NCBI GenBank assembly: GCA_025454925.1
Contig: JALONM010000026.1
Span: 1 to 47,804 of the forward strand
Direction of reading: 5' to 3'
From: Cytophagaceae bacterium
Lineage (GTDB): Bacteria; Bacteroidota; Bacteroidia; Cytophagales; Cytophagaceae
DNA: 47,804 nt
This document shows positions 43,005 to 47,804 of the stretch, piece by piece (position 1 is the stretch's first letter; every line of letters begins with the position of its first letter). The translations under genes were made by a program, and so were the position numbers. The notes beneath the pieces are model-generated. The model was given only the letters and a program-made list of their open reading frames with translations, made no database searches and was not told the origin of the DNA.

Positions 43005-43097
43005 TTTTCCCATCTCTAAAAAAAAATAGCGCTTCCCAAAATCCAGACCAGTACTTCTTTCCGTAGATATAGTCAGAATTAAAAAGGGAAGAAGGAT

Positions 43098-43664
43098 ATG
43101 AAAGGGAAGACCATTCAAGTAAACGTAAGTGCTCCCACATTTCAACTCAAGGACATTTACGACCGCCAAATCAATTTAAATCTGTATCAAGGGAGAAAGG
43201 TTTTTATAGGCTTTTTTCGCCATGCCGGATGCCCATTCTGTAACCTTCGAGTACATGCTCTCACGAAACGCTACGAGGAATTAAAGGCCAAAAACCTGGA
43301 TATGATTTTCTTTTTTGAGTCTACAGAAAAGTTATTGCTACAGAGCATCTTTCACAAAGAGGTATCGCCCATCCCATTGATCGCGGATCCTGAACGGGTG
43401 ATGTATACTACGTATGGTATTGAACAATCGGTGCTGAAATCTACGGCGAGTCATCTTACCTCGTTTATTCAAACTGCCATCAAGGCCAGCCAGGTAGGGG
43501 TTCCCATGCACTTAATGGCAAGCGGAGAATCGTTTAGCACGATGCCTGCCGAATTTTTGTTGGACGAAAATCTTATTATCCGCAAGATACATTACTCTTC
43601 TTCACTCAACGACCGGCTTTCATTTCAGCATTTGTACGATTTTGCCGATGGCAAAAAGGAATAA
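43098..43664 (+). CDS. Peroxiredoxin-like (AhpC/TSA family) protein
   Basis: 188 aa. Thioredoxin fold with APTFQLKDIYDRQINLNLYQGRKVFIGFFRHAGCPFC; the pair C45-xx-C48 lies where AhpC/TSA peroxiredoxins have their peroxidatic cysteine. It resembles the peroxiredoxin-like group with a CxxC site, which reduces peroxides or acts as a thiol oxidoreductase. No signal peptide. It stands alone after asnB (93-bp gap with a purine-rich AGGGAAGAAGGA leader) and is convergent with a Crp/Fnr gene. Confidence 0.85.
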   Translation: MKGKTIQVNVSAPTFQLKDIYDRQINLNLYQGRKVFIGFFRHAGCPFCNLRVHALTKRYEELKAKNLDMIFFFESTEKLLLQSIFHKEVSPIPLIADPERVMYTTYGIEQSVLKSTASHLTSFIQTAIKASQVGVPMHLMASGESFSTMPAEFLLDENLIIRKIHYSSSLNDRLSFQHLYDFADGKKE

Positions 43665-43699
43665 GTGCGAAAGTAATTGCCACAGCAGTTTTCGGGTTT

Positions 43700-44317
43700 T
43701 TACTCCGCAAGCTGCCGTCGCATGCGGCTAAGGCTCTGCGGTGTAACGCCCAGGAAGGACGCTAACCATTTCTGCGGTATGCGCTGGATGAGTGCAGGCT
43801 GAAACTGCAAGAGTTCCAGGTAGCGCTGCTCGGCGGTTTTGGTGAGTAAATCGATTTGCTGTTGTTGCTTAGCCATGTAAGAAGATTCTGCGGCCGCCCG
43901 CGTCAGTATCATACCCATTTCGGTGCTCCCCAACTGCATATACTCTTCTCTGCTCATGCGCAGTAATCGGCTGGCTTCGATGCACCTCGTCTGGAGCGGA
44001 CTGGGTGCGCCTTGCAACAAGGACATATAATCGGCGAAAAAACTGTTTTCCATCACCAAATCCAGACACACTAACTGATCTTCTTTCTCCAGCAGAATGG
44101 CAGCGCTGCCTTCAAGAATAAAATAAAAATATTTTTCCCGGGTGCCAGCTTCCTTCAACACAGTGTTTTTGGAAACGGTTATTACGCTGCCTGCGGCAGC
44201 AAAGTCCTGCCAGGTCTCTATGGGCGCATTAAAAAAAGGATCAAAAGCAGTTTTCAACCGCATTGTCAATTCGCTTAGCAATGCCTTTGTGTCGACTGGA
44301 TGGGTGTTTTTTTTCAT
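43700..44317 (-). CDS. Crp/Fnr-family transcriptional regulator
   Basis: 205 aa. The N-terminal cyclic-nucleotide-binding-like beta roll (about 30-140) has the patterns NTVLKEAGTREKYFYFILEGSAAIL. The C-terminal helix-turn-helix is LQRIPQKWLASFLGVTPQSLSRMRRQLAE. No cysteine cluster is visible, so it does not look like an Fe-S Fnr. It lies 11 bp downstream of a second family member, so the two are probably co-transcribed. The effector is unknown; many Bacteroidota carry such short proteins. Confidence 0.88.
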   Translation of the reverse strand: MKKNTHPVDTKALLSELTMRLKTAFDPFFNAPIETWQDFAAAGSVITVSKNTVLKEAGTREKYFYFILEGSAAILLEKEDQLVCLDLVMENSFFADYMSLLQGAPSPLQTRCIEASRLLRMSREEYMQLGSTEMGMILTRAAAESSYMAKQQQQIDLLTKTAEQRYLELLQFQPALIQRIPQKWLASFLGVTPQSLSRMRRQLAE

Positions 44318-44328
44318 GCCGTTTTGAT

Positions 44329-44925
44329 TTACTTACCCGCCATACGCTTGCGAATGCGACTGAGCGACTCGGGTTGTATGCCCAGGTAACTGGCGATTAG
44401 GTGTTGAGGCAGGCGTTGCAACAGATCTGGCCGATGTTCTATCAGATATACGTAACGCTCTTCAGGTCCTGCACTCAAATGTCGCTGGTACTCTTTCTGT
44501 TGGGAGAAAAATTCCTCTTCAACAATCTGACGGGCATACTTGCCTATCCTTGGAAAGCGCTCAGACAAAGACAGCTCTTTGGAGGCATCACCGCTGAGGA
44601 GTACACAATCTTCTTCGCACACCAGAAAAGAAGTGGCTGCCCCTGTCTCCATAGACAACACCCATTGCTCCTCGGTAAAGAAATGTAAAGTACGCAGGTT
44701 GCCGTCGGTGCTTAGGTATTGTCGCAGGCAGCCTTGCAATACAAGGTAACTTTGCCGAAATACATCGCCTGGTTGTTGCAGCAACGTTCCTTTAGGATGT
44801 TCCTTAAATTCCGAACTATCCAAGATAGCGTCCAGTTCCTCGCCGGTGAACTCAAACCGCTTTGTAAAATAATTCCTGACCTTGTCTTTTAGTAAGTCGG
44901 TAGGCAGGTTTCCGTGTTGATGCAT
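44329..44925 (-). CDS. Crp/Fnr-family transcriptional regulator, second copy
   Basis: 198 aa from the ATG at 44925 (MHQHGNLP); the frame continues to 45018, but the added residues are basic and unlike the family. The beta-roll region (about 30-135) contains GTLLQQPGDVFRQSYLVLQGCLRQYL, and the C-terminal HTH is LLQRLPQHLIASYLGIQPESLSRIRKRM. It is clearly paralogous to the gene at 43700 in the last 40 residues, less so in the sensor part. Tandem duplication followed by sensor divergence is likely. The 280 bp between this start and 45205 holds no gene I can support. Confidence 0.85.
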   Translation of the reverse strand: MHQHGNLPTDLLKDKVRNYFTKRFEFTGEELDAILDSSEFKEHPKGTLLQQPGDVFRQSYLVLQGCLRQYLSTDGNLRTLHFFTEEQWVLSMETGAATSFLVCEEDCVLLSGDASKELSLSERFPRIGKYARQIVEEEFFSQQKEYQRHLSAGPEERYVYLIEHRPDLLQRLPQHLIASYLGIQPESLSRIRKRMAGK

Positions 44926-45205
44926 GCGCGATAATTTGCCAATGTTACCAGCTAAAATACGATAGGAAGACCTAGGACGATGCAGGTAAACCCGTTTTTT
45001 TTTAAAGAGAAACAACACGCAGGAAGGAGAACGATGGTCAGACAGGAATTGATAGAGGATGGAAGCATAGCATTAAGAACCACCAAGGGTTTTTCTGTAA
45101 GCCCTAATAAAGATCAGGACTGTTCCTACAACAGAAATAGTTAGAGTTGGGGAGTGAGGGGAACTCAACTAGATCTCGACATTATGACGCCCTTTCTGAT
45201 AATTT

Positions 45206-46647
45206 CTACTCTGTTAATACCAAAGGAATCGTAATGGTTTTATTTTCGGAAACTATAGAAATAAAGTAAATTCCCGGCGGCTGGTCTAACGAGACAGTGG
45301 AATTGATGTCCAATACCTTTATGAAATTCCCATAAGCATCATATAGTATTTGAGAAGTAATTCTATCCGAGGTTGAATTCTTTACTGTTACAAAACCTGA
45401 AGATGGATTGGGATAGATACTGAACGCAGAGTAATTGGTTGCCGATTTTGTGCTAGCAATGTTATATCCAATGATTCGGGCTAGGCCATCAAGTTCCAAA
45501 AGAATATTTCCATCCGAATCACTAGTAATATAATTGCTTGATCTACCGCTAAATTCAACTTCTCCGTTCTCACCAAAACTAACATCAGGGGTTCCAGATG
45601 TATTGAAGCGTGACAACTTAATAATACTTCTAAACACTTCGTAATATGCAGATTGAACAATTACTTTTTGCATAGAATCAACATGAATGCTGATTAAAGA
45701 ATCATAATTCATATGTTGAAGGATAGGAATGAATCCATTCACTCCGAATTCTGTATCCAAGGTACCGTTATTATTAAATCGAATTAAATAGGAGTCATCG
45801 TTTAAAATTGAATTTTTTTCTATGAAGGAAATAAATTTACCATCTTTAAAAAAGCAATATGATTTGAGTTTACTGTATTATTTACCGAACCCTCAACTGA
45901 AGTTGTCCCAGAGTTTCCCATTGTGTCAACGAGCATTCCAGATGCAGCACTATAAAAATTATATTCAATACTAGCGTCCTGATTGTGATATACACGAGAA
46001 CTGGTATATAATATATTATTATGTAATTTGAGGCTTATTATTTCATGTGAGCAATCAATACTACCTGAGGTTCCAAAAGATTCATTATAATTTCCTGTGC
46101 TGTTGAGGCAATAAATTTTACCCGAATGATAAAAATAAATATTGTTGTTATCATCAATTTGTACACTGTATGCTCCGTTCAAAAAGTTATAATAACCATC
46201 CGTTATCATTGTGATGCGACCAGTACCATTAAAGCCAGCATCTAGACTGCCATCAGGATTCAGTATATAAATATCAAGTTGAGTTTTCCCATTATATTCA
46301 CTTGTCGATTTATATGTTCTTGTTCTTACTGCAATTTTACCAGAAGCATTTATATCAATATACACTATCTCTGATATTTCTGCCAAGGTTACCACCCCTT
46401 CAACACCAAAAGATAGATCAAAATTTCCATCGCTATCTACTCTGTACAATTTATGGTAACTACCAGAAATGATTTTCCCATCCGGTCCAATGCAAGTCGC
46501 ATTAGCGTATGCTTGGCGATTTATTCCAGCATCAGCAAAATCAGGATCAAGCATGCCAGGTGTCTGCGCCAAAACAATACCATACAATAAAGACAAAGTA
46601 GTGACGAATGACTTGGTTTTAAGTAGAAATGAAAATAAACTTTTCAT
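45206..46647 (-). pseudogene. T9SS-secreted beta-propeller-like protein, frameshifted
   Basis: Two adjacent frames form one protein. From the ATG at 46647 the first has a signal peptide (MKSLFSFLLKTKSFVTTLSLLYGIVLAQT) and delta-60-type repeats (MLDPDFADAGINRQ; GNFDLSFGVEGVV; GSLDAGFNGTGRI; GNYNESFGTSG), ending at a stop at 45820-45822. The second frame (to 45206) continues the same repeats (GTLDTEFGVNG; GTPDVSFGENGEV) and ends in a type A T9SS sorting domain (SIYPNPSSGFVTVKN). The join is at a run of six T on the minus strand; one extra T, or a -1 slip, restores one frame of about 480 codons. Indel, sequencing error or programmed frameshift remain possible. Confidence 0.8.
45847..45853 (-). 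promoter_or_regulatory. Slippery heptamer T-TTT-TTA at the frame junction
   Basis: In the zero frame the codons read GCT TTT TTA. A -1 slip leads on to AAA GAT GGT, which is the frame of the downstream half. The heptamer is the same type as the HIV-1 frameshift site. No strong stem-loop is obvious in the following 30 bases. Confidence 0.4.
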
Positions 46648-46698
46648 ATGGTGAGACTTTGGAAAAATAGCCCTAAAAACAATACTGCAATATATCAA

Positions 46699-47012
46699 AT
46701 CTTTTTTAGTGTTCTATCTATAATGATTACTCATCAAGCTGAAAACCCAGCTGAAAATGAAGGTTCGATTTCTTTTTATGAACTCATTTGCTTGAACATC
46801 ATTCTTTTACATTAAGTCACTTCGATGAAGAGCCACCTAAAGCTAAACTAGATCCATAACGATGATTAGTTGTCGATTTTAAAACTGATTTCAGTTATAA
46901 TGTATAATATACTTGTGAAGTTCGAGAAAGGGCAAGTGAAAATAATCAACGAAGAATAAATTTGGTTTAATTTTATTGTGTTCAAAATGACCGACTTCCA
47001 ATTATGCAATCA
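46699..47012. other. AT-rich spacer with no recognised gene
   Basis: Between the frameshifted T9SS gene and the direct repeat at 47013 I see no open frame of note, RNA or hairpin. It presumably carries the T9SS gene promoter at its left end. Confidence 0.4.
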
Positions 47013-47034
47013 ACACGCGGATGTTGATTTGAAA
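47013..47034 (+). repeat. Short direct repeat, left copy
   Basis: ACACGCGGATGTTGATTTG and three A-rich bases. The right copy at 47614-47635 differs at 2 of 22 bases. The pair brackets the S23-like gene. Confidence 0.6.
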
Positions 47035-47052
47035 TTTTAACGTCACTATTGC

Positions 47053-47484
47053 CTAATTAGGCTTTAGCTGGTTTGCCGCTTCCAAACGTTGTATCATTGC
47101 AAAAAGCATTTGGGAAAGCTCTTTTGCTTGTTTATAGAAATATTCTTTCTGATCGATCGAGATTAATTTCTCAGAAAAAAGTATATCCAATATAGATACA
47201 CATTCAAATACCGATCCTCTTTCGCTTACGTAAAAGTTTTTCTGATCCGTTTTAGTATTGCGGCCAAAGCCTTCTGCAATATTTATGGGAATGCTCAGTG
47301 CCGCTCGCTTTAATTGATTGGCAACAATTTTATCAAATGAAGATTTAGATATCACCAGTAAAAAGTTGGAGTTTGGGTCTTGAGAGAGGAGAGGGTCTTG
47401 AGTGCGGGCAAACTCCGCACTCAAACTCCAGACTGCAGGAAAACAAAAAAAGCCGCTTGTGGCGGCTTTTGTCATTTTGTACAC
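47053..47484 (-). CDS. Four-helix-bundle (S23/IVS-type) protein, start uncertain
   Basis: 143 aa in the longest frame. Residues 55-140 match the 23S rRNA intervening-sequence/S23 four-helix-bundle family: the NQLKRAALSIPINIAEGFGRNT motif, then VSERGSVFECVSILDIL and a Gln/Lys-rich last helix. Such proteins are widespread in Bacteroidota, often in repeat-rich spacers; their cellular role is unclear. The first 40 residues are encoded by a terminator-like hairpin and local inverted repeats and do not look like the family's usual first helix, so the true start is probably internal (a GTG at codon 44 is one option) or the gene is truncated at its 5' end. Confidence 0.65.
   Translation of the reverse strand: MYKMTKAATSGFFCFPAVWSLSAEFARTQDPLLSQDPNSNFLLVISKSSFDKIVANQLKRAALSIPINIAEGFGRNTKTDQKNFYVSERGSVFECVSILDILFSEKLISIDQKEYFYKQAKELSQMLFAMIQRLEAANQLKPN
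47402..47428. repeat. Inverted repeat TTGAGTGCGG / CCGCACTCAA
   Basis: Perfect 10-bp arms around GCAAACT (about 47398-47424), nested within a wider GGAGTTTG / CAAACTCC pairing and two GGTCTTGAG copies at about 47377-47402. It overlaps the 5' part of the S23-like frame. Confidence 0.6.
47448..47470. terminator. Terminator-like hairpin inside the S23-like frame
   Basis: AAAAGCCGC, loop TTGTG, GCGGCTTTT, flanked by an A-run. It lies only 14 bp inside the longest S23 frame, which argues against that start. Confidence 0.6.
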
Positions 47485-47613
47485 GCACTGAAGCTAAAGG
47501 CGAACCAATTACTGGAACTTAGCCCTCATGAAATGGAGAAATTAGAAAACTATAACGCCCCAGAAACCTTGTAATCAATGCCTTGTAACATTACCATAAA
47601 AATAATTTCACTT

Positions 47614-47635
47614 ACACGTGGATGTTGATTTCAAA
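47614..47635 (+). repeat. Short direct repeat, right copy
   Basis: ACACGTGGATGTTGATTTC and three A bases, 601 bp after the left copy at 47013. The rest of the window to 47804 holds nothing I recognise. Confidence 0.6.
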
Positions 47636-47804
47636 GTATAGAGCGGTATAGGTTCATCTAATTGGAATAACCGGAAGGGAAACCTTTGGCTATTTTCGTT
47701 TTGTAACTAGACTGGAGGCAACATGGTATCATTGATTCACAATGATGGATAAGGTCAATACGAGTTGATCTAAAGAATTTGATTTAAGAACATCATAGAG
47801 AAAC

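Noticed and set aside
47380-47574. 64-codon plus-strand frame opposite the S23-like gene start
   Set aside because: It begins in inverted repeats and has no recognisable domain, though the end (LELSPHEMEKLENYNAPETL) looks protein-like and could be a remnant.
1-47804. CRISPR arrays, integrases, transposases or prophage genes
   Set aside because: No regularly spaced repeats, DDE or recombinase proteins, or phage structural genes were seen anywhere in the window.

Overview
The window looks like a chromosomal segment from a Bacteroidota bacterium. The evidence is two or three secreted proteins ending in type IX secretion (T9SS) sorting domains, promoters of the TAnnTTTG type, start regions with no strong Shine-Dalgarno sequence, short Crp/Fnr regulators, a 7TM-DISM histidine kinase, and AT-rich spacers that carry intergenic repeats. 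I cannot fix the order or genus from sequence alone.

Layout. 0.2-4.1 kb (minus strand): a lipoprotein, an aspartate-type aminotransferase with a clear terminator, and two secreted or membrane hypotheticals. 4.2-9.2 kb: an exported M48-type metalloprotease followed 50 bp later by an exported WD40-caspase protein. 9.2-10.3 kb: an FAD oxidoreductase. 10.7-17.8 kb: a NAD-salvage district (NrtR-like regulator, NadM-Nudix, NadV nicotinamide phosphoribosyltransferase, then acetate symporter plus DUF485, PnuC, a NadR-type ribosylnicotinamide kinase) ending in a UbiA prenyltransferase. 17.9-22.1 kb: an exported superoxide dismutase with an extra C-terminal domain, tRNA-Asn, a small hypothetical, Hsp20 and HtrA. 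22.7-25.7 kb: an alpha/beta hydrolase and an orphan histidine kinase. 25.7-29.6 kb (minus): a tight operon of RNase R, polyprenyl diphosphate synthase, a DUF6787-like membrane protein and a Lys/Arg-rich exported protein. 29.8-33.2 kb: a double-ATPase peptide ABC protein, a TauE/SafE transporter and TsaB. 33.2-38.4 kb: a repeat-rich accessory stretch with two secreted adhesin-like proteins. 38.4-43.0 kb: two unrecognised proteins, an ATP-dependent ligase and asparagine synthetase in one tight plus-strand run. 43.1-45.0 kb: a peroxiredoxin-like protein and two Crp/Fnr regulators. 45.2-47.8 kb: a frameshifted T9SS protein and an S23-like four-helix-bundle gene between short direct repeats.

The items most worth a second look are: (1) the ligase cassette at 38425-41088, where two proteins of unknown function are co-transcribed with a complete ATP-dependent polynucleotide ligase that carries an unfamiliar C-terminal domain; (2) two families of structured intergenic repeats. 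Family A has about seven copies, with a three-way-junction core and a hairpin tail. Family B has three copies whose closing and inner stems change by compensatory substitution. B is twice followed directly by an inverted A copy; (3) the NAD-salvage locus with three inverted repeats at the gene starts; (4) the paired secreted protease and caspase; (5) a U-UUU-UUA slippery heptamer exactly at the frame junction of the broken T9SS gene.

All functional calls rest on motif recognition by eye. No database search was possible.
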